This document shows positions 1 through 5,402 of a stretch of DNA of 5,402 nucleotides, in pieces. The notes below the pieces were generated by a model. It ran no database searches. It had not been told where the DNA came from and worked only from the letters and a program-made list of their open reading frames with translations. Origin of the DNA: Candidatus Poseidoniaceae archaeon (GTDB taxonomy: Archaea > Thermoplasmatota > Poseidoniia > Poseidoniales > Poseidoniaceae); contig DUJJ01000119.1 of the NCBI GenBank assembly GCA_013329865.1, positions 1 through 5,402 on the forward strand. The letters are read 5' to 3'. A program made the translations under genes and the position numbers. Within the stretch, counting starts at the first letter, position 1. Each line of letters opens with the position of its first letter.

Positions 1-912
1 GGGAATATTGGGACCCTTATTGCTGCCAAGTTAGCCATTAACGATAATACGCAGTTATACATCCATGGTCGTGGCATCCACGCAGCAAAATTGGCAATAG
101 ATGGCATAACAATAGCAGGTATCGAGAGTCTTACCGTTAACCCAAATCAATATCATATTTCTCTAGCTGACGTTGAAACCAACACGGTATTTGATGGTGT
201 AGCTGATGTAATTTTTATTTGTTCAAAAGCAGGTGATGTTGCGGAGCTGTTAACCCTGGCTAAGCAACTCAGTCATACTAAGACCAATATTTGCGTGTTA
301 AGTAATGGACTTGGACATTTAGAAGCCGCAATTGAAGAGTTCGGTCCGCACAGAGTAATACCTGCAACAACAACCCACGGAGCCTGGCGCAATGAACCCG
401 GAGTTATTCAGTGGGCAGGTAATGGAGCAGTCAATATTGGTCGAACAAACAACAGCCCAACGAAGGAACAATTATCAGAATTATTTGACATTCTTGAACA
501 GTCGGGATTGAATCCACATTGGATTGATGATGGAGCTAAATTAATATGGTCAAAGGTTTTACTGAACATTGCTATTAATCCGATTGCCTCGATTACTGGA
601 AGAGTCAATGGCGATTTGCTTGAACCAGAAATGTTTGAAACTTGTGTAGAGGTTATGCTAGAGGGTGCTAGAGTCGCTCGGCTAGAAGGTGTTAAACTGG
701 ATGACGACGACCAATTAATCGCTAATCTGCGCCTTGTTATAGAACAGACACAGGACAATAATTGTAGCATGTTACAAGATATCAGAAATGGTAGAACCAC
801 TGAAATAGGATTCCTAAACCGAATGGTTGTGAACAAGGCAGAAAAATATGGTCTGTTTACCCCATTAAATCAATTACTAACTAGGCTGATTGAGGACCTG
901 ACATCATATTAG
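1..912 (+). CDS. panE: 2-dehydropantoate 2-reductase (ketopantoate reductase), 5'-truncated by window edge
   Basis: Reduces 2-dehydropantoate to (R)-pantoate with NAD(P)H, the step before pantothenate/CoA synthesis; cytosolic. The frame is open from base 1 to the TAG at 910-912, giving 303 visible residues. The visible start GNIGTL is the second half of the Rossmann GxGxxG loop, so only about 8-10 residues are missing. A TTG at 91 lies inside this domain and is not the start. Family landmarks in order are: the VFICSKAGDV strand; NGLGHLEAAI, then TTTHGAWRNEPGVI (nicotinamide/substrate side); and the C-terminal helical domain with WSKVLLNIAINPIASI. In that domain Lys at 553-555 aligns with the catalytic Lys176 of E. 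coli PanE. Later, SMLQDIRNGRTTEI has Glu at 802-804, matching E. coli Glu256. Length and motifs are normal for the family and nothing looks broken. It is convergent with nadB, with a 9-bp 3' overlap. A related KPR-fold reductase is the only realistic alternative. Confidence 0.92.
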   Translation, partial: GNIGTLIAAKLAINDNTQLYIHGRGIHAAKLAIDGITIAGIESLTVNPNQYHISLADVETNTVFDGVADVIFICSKAGDVAELLTLAKQLSHTKTNICVLSNGLGHLEAAIEEFGPHRVIPATTTHGAWRNEPGVIQWAGNGAVNIGRTNNSPTKEQLSELFDILEQSGLNPHWIDDGAKLIWSKVLLNIAINPIASITGRVNGDLLEPEMFETCVEVMLEGARVARLEGVKLDDDDQLIANLRLVIEQTQDNNCSMLQDIRNGRTTEIGFLNRMVVNKAEKYGLFTPLNQLLTRLIEDLTSY

Positions 913-2523
913 ATCTGTATTGTAATGCAGGCCTCGGTTTTCACCTCGATTCAAAGCGTCCTCAATAACTAGATTCGCTACTTGAATAAGATTTCTTAAC
1001 TCGACTATTTGTCTTGAGGGGATTGAGGATTTCCATATGATATTGATCTCCTTTTCCAGAAGTTTAATTCGGCGTGAGGCGCGATTTAATCGCTGATTAT
1101 TTCTTACAATGCCGACTTCACTAGACATTGTATCCTTCAGCATTGTCAAATCATTGACGATTGGTGAGTGTTCAGTTAACATGTTCAGACCATCGGCGCG
1201 CCATGCTGGTAAATCGTGCTTGACGGTTTCAGGCGGATTATCGATTATGTGTCTTGCAGCTTTGTCAGCAAAAACTACGGCTTCCAAGAGGCTATTCGAT
1301 GCTAAGCGGTTGGCACCATGCATCCCTGTGCAAGCCACTTCTCCAATGGCATATAGGTGTTCGATAATCCCAGTGTCATCGTTAGTTCTGGGTCTACCAA
1401 AATCGTCCACATCTAATCCACCAACTATGTAATGTGCAGCAGGAGATATTGGTAAGTCATCATAGCCTAGTTTTAGTTGATATTTGTCCAAGTGACTTTG
1501 CATGTTGGGAAAAGAGGTTTCAAGCATATTTCGGTCTAAATGAGATGTGACAAGAAATGCGTGCTTACCACCAGTTTGTTTTAGATTCTGATCTATTGCT
1601 CTAGCAACGATATCTCTTGTTGCCATCGAACCTAACTCAGAGAAAGCCAATGTGAAAGAATATTGCTCTGGTAAAGGAGGCTCTTCACCAATTGTAAGCG
1701 ATTGCTTACATTGTTCCTGCCACAGGTTTAACCCTGCAGAATCAAGGATCACCCCACCCTCACCTCGCAACGCTTCGGTGATTAGAAATGGCCGACCATT
1801 CTCGATTGCGAGTGCTGTTGGATGAAACTGAATGAATGCCATATCCTTTACAGCAGCGCCGCAACGGTGAGCCATCGCAACTCCGTCTCCGGTTGCAACA
1901 CTGGGGTTGGTGGTTTTGGCCCATAGTTGTCCTACACCACCAGTTGCAATGATTACCGCATCAGCTGACAAGGTAATGACTTGTTTTGTTGTTTGGTCAA
2001 AACACCAAACGCCACAAACGCCACTCTGTGGCTCACCGTGGTGCCTTTGTATCAGATCAACTGCAAGGGTATTTTTCATTAAAGTAATGTTTGAATGTAA
2101 TTGTGCTGCCTCACTTAATGCCCGCTCGATTTCTCGGCCGGTGGCGTCTTTAGCATGTAAAATTCGTCGCTCAGAGTGTCCGCCTTCTTTGGCTAACTTG
2201 AAGTCGCCATGCTGATTTTTCTCAAATTTTACTCCGATGTTAACCAACTCGTTGATACAATCAGCGGCTCGCTCAATTACATCACGTACTACTGCCTCGT
2301 TGCATAGACCGTCTCCTGATTGTAATGTATCTTGTATGTGGGCTGCTTTAGCGTCAGAATTGGTCTTGTCCAATATTCCAGCGATGCCTCCCTGTGCCCA
2401 ATTGGTTGAGGAATCCTTGACTCTTTGTTTGGTAATTATAACGACCTCATGGCCGTGGTTTGCTAATTTAATTGCTGAGAATAAACCAGCGATGCCGCTG
2501 CCGATTATCGCAATTTTCGACAT
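904..2523 (-). CDS. nadB: L-aspartate oxidase, first enzyme of de novo NAD synthesis
   Basis: FAD enzyme oxidising L-aspartate to iminoaspartate, which NadA condenses to quinolinate; it belongs to the succinate dehydrogenase/fumarate reductase flavoprotein family. The call is 539 aa from ATG at 2523 to TGA at 906-904. An in-frame TTG at 2532 would add three residues, but the ATG puts the Rossmann motif at the usual place (MSKIAIIGSGIAG, residues 8-13). Neither start has a clear Shine-Dalgarno. Motifs: SSTNWAQGGIAG (38-49), GGHSERRILHAKDATG (FAD/substrate site), FIQFHPTAL with His234, LITEALRGEGG, SMATRDIVARA with Arg303, AAHYIVGG with His364, and GANRLASNSLLE with Arg406. These match E. coli His244, Arg290, His351 and Arg386, so the active site looks intact. 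The C-terminal helical domain ends RGLHYNTD, as in bacterial NadB. About 23 extra residues lie near 265-295. No nadA or nadC is in the window. Confidence 0.96.
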   Translation of the reverse strand: MSKIAIIGSGIAGLFSAIKLANHGHEVVIITKQRVKDSSTNWAQGGIAGILDKTNSDAKAAHIQDTLQSGDGLCNEAVVRDVIERAADCINELVNIGVKFEKNQHGDFKLAKEGGHSERRILHAKDATGREIERALSEAAQLHSNITLMKNTLAVDLIQRHHGEPQSGVCGVWCFDQTTKQVITLSADAVIIATGGVGQLWAKTTNPSVATGDGVAMAHRCGAAVKDMAFIQFHPTALAIENGRPFLITEALRGEGGVILDSAGLNLWQEQCKQSLTIGEEPPLPEQYSFTLAFSELGSMATRDIVARAIDQNLKQTGGKHAFLVTSHLDRNMLETSFPNMQSHLDKYQLKLGYDDLPISPAAHYIVGGLDVDDFGRPRTNDDTGIIEHLYAIGEVACTGMHGANRLASNSLLEAVVFADKAARHIIDNPPETVKHDLPAWRADGLNMLTEHSPIVNDLTMLKDTMSSEVGIVRNNQRLNRASRRIKLLEKEINIIWKSSIPSRQIVELRNLIQVANLVIEDALNRGENRGLHYNTDLI

Positions 2524-2606
2524 AGTGAGCAAGTAAGGGTAACTTGAACTCTCTTTTGAACTGTTTGAGCGATAGCACTATCAAATCAATTCACCGTCCG
2601 TCAAAC
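2524..2606. promoter_or_regulatory. Divergent promoter region between nadB and the membrane protein gene
   Basis: This 83-bp stretch separates the nadB ATG from the ATG at 2607 of the rightward gene, so promoters for both should lie in it or just inside the genes. It holds an inverted repeat (2571-2582) and a direct repeat TTGAACT at 2544-2550 and 2556-2562. On the minus strand TTCAAAAG (plus 2553-2560) sits about 30-37 nt before the nadB ATG. That would suit a weak archaeal TATA box for a leaderless nadB transcript. No strong consensus TATA box is visible on either strand. If the rightward gene really starts at TTG 2544, most of this region is coding instead. Confidence 0.4.
2571..2582. repeat. 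Inverted repeat GATAG-CA-CTATC, possible operator
   Basis: Five-base arms GATAG and CTATC flank a 2-base centre. Outer flanks TTTGA (2564-2568) and TCAAA (2581-2585) are also complementary but not in register with it. It lies 48 bp upstream of the nadB ATG and 24 bp before the ATG at 2607, a plausible place for a dimeric regulator. It is short enough to arise by chance. Confidence 0.3.
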
Positions 2607-3380
2607 ATGGGGGGCTTACGACGCAACATCGCCACAATCATCGGTCTATTGATGATTATCTTCGTAATAGCCAACGTCCAATTTGGTTTGGTTGCTCCTG
2701 AGTTGATTGAGGGAGCTGATAATTCCAAAGTAGATGTGTTGAAAATGCTCGAACCTCATTGTGCTATTTCAGAGATTGAATCAGAATTAGCTAAAGGCAA
2801 TGATAGTTTTTGTCTCGGTAATTCAGGGGATTGGAGCGGTGCAGATTTATTGTTATTGGCTGAAGGACTATTTTTGATATTTGTCGGTAAGTTTCGGTTC
2901 CCACAGCAAGGTAGGTGGGCAAAACGCTTCAGAAGAATCGCATTTGTTGGTGGCTGTACGCTATTCGGTTTAGCAATTCTCGACCGTCTTGAGTATCTAC
3001 CTAAGTCTGTCAGTTCAGAGGGAATTGCCACCTTAATTCCGTTAGATGTTTCACCTCTTGCAGTTCAGTTAGGTATGGCAATAATTGGTGCTTACATGAT
3101 GCGAGGTCCGAAATACTGGGAGGCAGAAGCCATCGATTTGACCAATAAAAGGCTAGAAAAACGCCGTGTTGTAGCCGAAAAATTTCGGTCGAAATATGGA
3201 ACTGTTGCTCAACCATTATCGGTGTTAAGCGCCAAACAGCAACGAGTAGCTCGCTCCCCACTAATGCACAGAGACTCGAAATTAACTATGCAAAGCAATA
3301 CTACTCTAACTGTGGAAGCGACTTGTCCATACTGTGACGGCGCTGGTTGTAAAAAATGTAATTTTTCTGGATCGATTTAG
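2607..3380 (+). CDS. Unrecognised four-helix membrane protein with C-terminal DnaJ-like CxxC zinc motif
   Basis: I do not recognise the family. From ATG 2607 it is 257 aa. Four hydrophobic segments are visible at about residues 8-30, 79-94, 110-126 and 148-165. Positive charges (LRR before helix 1; KFRF to KRFRR between helices 2 and 3; KRLEKRR after helix 4) give a consistent topology with both ends in the cytoplasm. The outer loop (about 32-78) carries Cys52 and Cys69, a possible disulphide. The cytoplasmic tail (166-257) is basic and probably helical at first, then low in recognisable features. It ends CPYCDGAGCKKCNFSG (Cys240, 243, 248, 251), resembling one half of a DnaJ zinc finger, so zinc binding is likely. 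Start uncertainty: the frame stays open to TTG 2544 (21 more residues), with AAGGG four bases upstream of it. I prefer the ATG because it begins just before helix 1 and leaves room for a divergent promoter. It lies 129 bp upstream of smc, same strand. Confidence 0.75.
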   Translation: MGGLRRNIATIIGLLMIIFVIANVQFGLVAPELIEGADNSKVDVLKMLEPHCAISEIESELAKGNDSFCLGNSGDWSGADLLLLAEGLFLIFVGKFRFPQQGRWAKRFRRIAFVGGCTLFGLAILDRLEYLPKSVSSEGIATLIPLDVSPLAVQLGMAIIGAYMMRGPKYWEAEAIDLTNKRLEKRRVVAEKFRSKYGTVAQPLSVLSAKQQRVARSPLMHRDSKLTMQSNTTLTVEATCPYCDGAGCKKCNFSGSI

Positions 3381-3420
3381 CCGTCTTCGGTGAAAATTAC
3401 ATCATGTGAAAATCGACGTA

Positions 3421-3432
3421 TTGAGCGCTCAA
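3421..3432. repeat. Perfect 12-bp palindrome TTGAGCGCTCAA
   Basis: The 12 bases equal their own reverse complement, and symmetry ends at the next base on each side. It lies 8 bp before the TATA-like element and 77 bp before the smc ATG, a position suited to a dimeric DNA-binding protein. It has no loop or T-run, so it is not a terminator. Confidence 0.45.
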
Positions 3433-3498
3433 GACTAGCATACTTTAAGACCCCTAGAGACCCGCTCAATGGATTAAGGTTGGATTTATTTTCCGCTT

Positions 3499-3503
3499 GA
3501 GGG
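3499..3503 (+). promoter_or_regulatory. Shine-Dalgarno site of smc
   Basis: GAGGG lies 6 nt before the ATG at 3510, a good match to the 16S rRNA 3' end at normal spacing. The in-frame TGA at 3498-3500 overlaps it and blocks any longer N-terminus, so together they fix the smc start. Confidence 0.7.
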
Positions 3504-3509
3504 ATTGGG

Positions 3510-5402
3510 ATGTATCTTAAAGCACTTGAAGTATCAAATTTTAAATCATTTAGAGGCGATGTGGTTGTACCTCTAGAACGGGGTTTTACAGCCATCACTG
3601 GGCCTAATGGTTCTGGGAAATCGAATTGTGGGGACGCAATACAATTTGTGCTCGGTCCAAGGTCAAATAAGACGATTAGAGCGCAAAACTCCAAAGATCT
3701 AATTTTTAATGGCGGAAATAATCACAATGCTGCAAGAGCTTGTAGCGTAACATTGGTATTCGCTAATCCCACTCTCGATAATGGTCGAAGGCGATTGCCA
3801 ATAAACATGGAAGAGGTTAGAATGTCTCGGTCTATCCGCTTAACAAAAAGTGGCAATGTTGTTACTAACTACCAATTGAATGGGGAAGATTCTTCGCAAA
3901 AATCGTTCCATAGGATACTCGGTGCAGCGAATGCAAGGCCCGACGGGTACAACATTGTTCTGCAAGGGGATGTTACTAGTTTAGCGAAGATGACGGCTAA
4001 AGAACGACGTAAAGTCCTCGATAGTGTGGCTGGTGTCACACTATATGATGATGAGATAAGAAAGGCAGACCGGCAAAAAGATAGTGTTGATGATTATATC
4101 GAACGAATCAAATTGCTGGAAGATAGTCAAAAGGCTCGACTGAAGGAATTGAAGAAACAAAAAGATTTGGCTGTGAAAGTTAAGGATTTGGTTGAAGAAT
4201 TAAACCAGGCAAGAATCATTTCCTACCAAGCTAGTTATGCGAGCCAGATTGCCGAGAGAGAGTATCAAGTTAATGAGCAAACGAGATACCTTGAGGAAGC
4301 GAACAATCTTGAGATACAAGTAAGGGAGGGGTCCAAAACACTGCTATCCCTTGATGACCAAATCGGCGAGCTGCAGAAACAAATCGAAGAGTTGACCGGC
4401 AGTGATGGTAAAGGGCTGAACAAAATTATCTTTGACCTGCACCTAAAAATTGATACCAATAAAGACAAAATTGCTGATGCCGAAACCAAGGATACTGAAG
4501 AACAAGTAGAGGTTGCTGACTTAACAGAGCAACTCACAAGCGCTCAAGGTGCGCTAGTAGAATTCGTCAATTCACTTGCCTCAGCTAAAGATGACCTAGA
4601 AAATTCTCGAGCATCACTGGATGAGGCACAATCGGAGGAGGGTGAGGTCCAGAGGATAATGGAATCATCAGGCGATGAAACGGCTATACTATCACAGCAA
4701 CTGACGAAATTACTTACGGAACTTAACCTTGCCAATGAAAACCTTACTACTGCTCAAAATGAAGTAAATAAAACTGCAGTCCAAGCGGAGTTAATTAGCG
4801 AGCAATTAGCTAAGTCGCAAGAATTGGCAGAGGAGAACCGATTATCAGTTGGTGAGCTGGAGTTACAGGGTGAAGAGTTGACCGGTAGTGGTCCGGGAAT
4901 AGACCGCAATAAGTTATCACGCGATCTTATCACTGCGCAAAAAAGTGAAGAAAAGTTAGTTGAAGAGTCACAATTGATTGAGGTAAAACTACGAGAAGCC
5001 GAGAGAACGAGAAATCGTTTACGCTCGGAGATGGAGAATTCTTCCGGTTCAAAAGGTATGGCTGGGGGTGCAGCAGCGGTTATTTCAGCACGTGACAACG
5101 GTCAGTTAACAGGTATTATCGGTACGATTGCAGAACTTTGTGCCCCAATAGATCCCAATCATGAAAGTGCTCTGGCAACCGCAATCGGTGGTGGAATGAC
5201 TTCAATAGTTGTAGAAAACGATGAAATTGCGGCGAAGGCAATTAGGTGGCTGGCAGAGAGAAGAGCAGGGCGTGCAACATTCTTGCCTTTGAACAAATTG
5301 ACCAACAATCGTGTCGCTGGCAAGGCCTTGATGGTATCAAAAAAGCCGGGTGTTATTGGTTTCGCGCATGAGTTACTTGATTATAACCCGAAAATCGATA
5401 TT
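3510..5402 (+). CDS. smc: Chromosome segregation ATPase SMC, N-terminal 631 residues (3' end outside window)
   Basis: Core ATPase of the prokaryotic condensin; homodimers load on DNA with kleisin partners (ScpA/ScpB type) to organise and segregate the chromosome. ATG 3510 is fixed by an upstream in-frame TGA and a Shine-Dalgarno; the frame is open to the last base. Domains: ATPase head N-lobe (1 to about 180), starting MYLKALEVSNFKSF, with Walker A GPNGSGKS at 31-38 and Q-loop Gln152 in VLQGDV, then MTAKERRKVLDSVAG (161-175). A long Glu/Lys/Gln/Leu-rich coiled coil spans about 180-520, with likely breaks near ELTGSDG (294-300) and ELTGSGPG (456-463). The hinge begins near 530 with LTGIIGTIAEL and continues through AERRAGRATFLPLNKL, a hallmark of SMC hinges. 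The signature motif and Walker B lie in the missing C-terminal half. Hinge position fits a full length of about 1,150-1,200 aa. The head is archaeal in style; Cys40 after Walker A replaces a usual aliphatic residue. Confidence 0.97.
   Translation, partial: MYLKALEVSNFKSFRGDVVVPLERGFTAITGPNGSGKSNCGDAIQFVLGPRSNKTIRAQNSKDLIFNGGNNHNAARACSVTLVFANPTLDNGRRRLPINMEEVRMSRSIRLTKSGNVVTNYQLNGEDSSQKSFHRILGAANARPDGYNIVLQGDVTSLAKMTAKERRKVLDSVAGVTLYDDEIRKADRQKDSVDDYIERIKLLEDSQKARLKELKKQKDLAVKVKDLVEELNQARIISYQASYASQIAEREYQVNEQTRYLEEANNLEIQVREGSKTLLSLDDQIGELQKQIEELTGSDGKGLNKIIFDLHLKIDTNKDKIADAETKDTEEQVEVADLTEQLTSAQGALVEFVNSLASAKDDLENSRASLDEAQSEEGEVQRIMESSGDETAILSQQLTKLLTELNLANENLTTAQNEVNKTAVQAELISEQLAKSQELAEENRLSVGELELQGEELTGSGPGIDRNKLSRDLITAQKSEEKLVEESQLIEVKLREAERTRNRLRSEMENSSGSKGMAGGAAAVISARDNGQLTGIIGTIAELCAPIDPNHESALATAIGGGMTSIVVENDEIAAKAIRWLAERRAGRATFLPLNKLTNNRVAGKALMVSKKPGVIGFAHELLDYNPKIDI
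4386..4404 (+). repeat. Copy 1 of a 19-nt in-frame near-repeat within smc coiled coil
   Basis: Encodes EELTGS (SMC residues 293-298). It matches 4872-4890 at 18 of 19 bases; the one difference is silent (GGC versus GGT, both Gly). Both copies follow a GEL... helix start and precede a Gly-rich break. Confidence 0.6.
4872..4890 (+). repeat. Copy 2 of a 19-nt in-frame near-repeat within smc coiled coil
   Basis: Encodes EELTGS (SMC residues 455-460), 486 bp or exactly 162 codons after copy 1. It is followed by GPGID, a probable interruption of the coiled coil. Confidence 0.6.

Larger units (their letters stand above)
3381..3509 (+). promoter_or_regulatory. Upstream region of smc (129 bp intergenic)
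   Basis: No gene is visible here. It contains a perfect 12-bp palindrome (3421-3432), a weak TATA-like TACTTTAA (3441-3448) that would place a transcript start near 3470 and give a leader of about 40 nt, and a Shine-Dalgarno before smc. An alternative AT-rich element, TTTATTTT (3485-3492), would give an almost leaderless transcript, which fits poorly with the Shine-Dalgarno. CGCTCAA occurs on both sides of the TATA-like element (3426-3432 and 3463-3469). No terminator hairpin for the upstream gene is evident, so read-through from the membrane protein gene is possible. Confidence 0.4.

Noticed and set aside
408..836. Minus-strand open frame opposite panE
   Set aside because: It has no recognisable motif and lies wholly within a well-supported reductase gene on the other strand.
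91..912. Reading panE as a shorter gene starting at TTG 91
   Set aside because: The same frame is open to base 1 and encodes the Rossmann GNIGTL loop and the following helix and strand, so 91 is internal and the true start lies outside the window.
1109..2536. Plus-strand open frames opposite nadB (1109-1432, 1907-2215, 2237-2536)
   Set aside because: They are antisense to conserved NadB catalytic and FAD motifs and show no protein-like domain order.
2756..3261. Minus-strand open frames opposite the membrane protein
   Set aside because: The plus frame has coherent membrane helices, a positive-inside charge pattern and a zinc motif; the antisense frames show none.
3361..3367. T-run near the end of the membrane protein gene as an archaeal terminator
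   Set aside because: It is inside the coding sequence (Asn-Phe-Ser after the last Cys pair), is only five T's long, and has no supporting second run after the stop.
3377..3694. Minus-strand open frame crossing the smc upstream region and Walker A
   Set aside because: It is opposite the SMC head, the most conserved stretch of the window, and has no domain or ribosome-binding support.
4265..5098. Three consecutive Ser/Leu-rich minus-strand open frames
   Set aside because: They arise as the complement of Glu/Lys-rich coiled-coil codons of smc, a common artefact opposite coiled coils.

Overview
This window looks like a piece of an archaeal chromosome. The strongest evidence is the SMC condensin at the right end. 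Its head reads GPNGSGKSN, then VLGPRSNKTIRA, then DGYNIVLQGDV, which is the archaeal style and not the bacterial one (roughly ...RWVLGEQSAK...). From memory of family sequences it most resembles Thermoplasmatota, including the marine group II/Poseidoniales lineage. That placement is inference and could not be tested by a search. Base composition is moderately AT-rich by eye, and coding density is very high. There are no RNA genes, mobile elements or CRISPR arrays, and no gene-free stretch longer than about 130 bp.

Layout, left to right. (1) 1-912, plus strand: the nearly complete 3' part of a ketopantoate reductase gene (panE), missing only about 8-10 N-terminal residues. (2) 904-2523, minus strand: a complete L-aspartate oxidase gene (nadB), convergent with panE; the two 3' ends overlap by 9 bp. 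(3) 2524-2606: a short divergent regulatory region holding an inverted repeat and a direct repeat. (4) 2607-3380, plus strand (possible TTG start at 2544): an unrecognised four-helix membrane protein whose C-terminal tail ends in a compact four-cysteine motif like half of a DnaJ zinc finger. (5) 3381-3509: an intergenic leader with a perfect 12-bp palindrome, a weak TATA-like element and a Shine-Dalgarno sequence. (6) 3510-5402, plus strand: the first 631 codons of smc (head, N-terminal coiled coil and the start of the hinge), cut off by the window end.

Function. PanE makes pantoate for coenzyme A, and NadB makes iminoaspartate for de novo NAD. The two are linked only by theme (cofactor synthesis) and are transcribed towards each other, so they are not an operon. 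SMC is the chromosome organisation/segregation ATPase, and its partners (scpA/scpB-type kleisin genes) may lie downstream, outside the window. The membrane protein points the same way as smc, 129 bp upstream, but nothing in the sequence proves a functional link. I see no clear new multi-gene system. The least explained item is the zinc-motif membrane protein.
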